Assembly: GCA_963675955.2 (NCBI GenBank)
Contig: CAXXVR010000002.1
Span: 1,054,001-1,118,000 of the forward strand
Direction of reading: 5' to 3'
DNA length: 64,000 nucleotides
Origin: Desulfocicer sp963675955
GTDB lineage: Bacteria; Desulfobacterota; Desulfobacteria; Desulfobacterales; Desulfobacteraceae
Shown here piece after piece: positions 63,959 through 64,000 of this stretch; the first letter of the stretch is position 1, and every line of letters starts with the position of its first letter. The notes beneath the pieces were generated by a model that worked only from the letters and a program-made list of their open reading frames with translations, searched no databases and was not told where the DNA came from. A program made the translations under genes and the position numbers.

Positions 63959-64000
63959 TCATAAAGCCCTGTGGGTGGAAGACTCTAAATTTTTTGAATT
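63948..64000 (+). CDS. Start of a further ORF of the operon, cut by window end
   Basis: An ATG at 63948, overlapping the transporter stop by 11 bases, opens a frame (MQSDHKALWVEDSKFFE...) to the end of the window. The overlap and same strand suggest another operon member, but only 17 residues are visible and there is no strong ribosome binding site. Confidence 0.45.
   Translation, partial: MQSDHKALWVEDSKFFE

Overview
The window looks like chromosome of a mesophilic, strictly anaerobic member of the Desulfobacterota, most likely Desulfobacteraceae or a close relative. This is inferred from gene content: a tungsten-type aldehyde:ferredoxin oxidoreductase, a complete Na+-NQR operon, a molybdenum hydroxylase, a DsrE-like protein and several two-component and chemotaxis genes, with about half GC. 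No tRNA, rRNA, CRISPR array, phage or intact transposase gene was recognised.

Layout. 1-5071: the end of what looks like a trans-AT polyketide cluster (carboxylesterase, opine-dehydrogenase-like protein, acyltransferase-enoylreductase fusion). 5098-8829 (minus): lipoprotein solute-binding protein, Cache-HAMP histidine kinase and NarL-type regulator in one operon. 9049-9735: metallo-beta-lactamase-fold hydrolase. 10039-16214: nqrABCDEF, with an NqrA that carries two complete 4Fe-4S motifs, and with repeat elements between nqrC/nqrD and nqrE/nqrF. 16433-30819: a chemoreceptor, a LOG-domain protein, an AOR, a TIM-barrel isomerase, UvrA, a CadC/SmtB-type regulator with a permease, a HI0933-type flavoprotein and a glutaredoxin. 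30935-34853: a TPP riboswitch followed by an HMP-precursor ABC transporter and thiD. 35011-37043: a MaoC hydratase, a decayed ATPase fragment and rarD. 37161-43223: an unusual cluster (degenerate ATPase-GNAT, HisC-like aminotransferase, MATE exporter, SGNH hydrolase, second GNAT). 43218-46817 (minus): three-subunit molybdenum hydroxylase. 46923-55488 (minus): alpha-2-macroglobulin and PBP1C. 55853-59171: DsrE-like, lysE/argO with argP, rhomboid and a DUF3820 protein. 59754-64000: a PilZ, small unknown, zinc-ribbon ParA, sensor-MFS fusion operon that runs off the right edge.

The most distinctive feature is the intergenic DNA. At least four families of short imperfect palindromic repeats recur between unrelated genes. 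The best (called M/S/T here) has a 45-50 base palindromic module M with core ATGTCC-N4-GGACACAAC. It is found at eight places and flanks structured inserts, and its stem changes are often compensatory or wobble. One M array lies between the TPP riboswitch and the first thi gene and supplies a terminator-shaped hairpin; two other copies lie inside the nqr operon. These are the best candidates for something undescribed, with the PilZ-ParA-MFS operon and the GNAT/aminotransferase/MATE cluster next.
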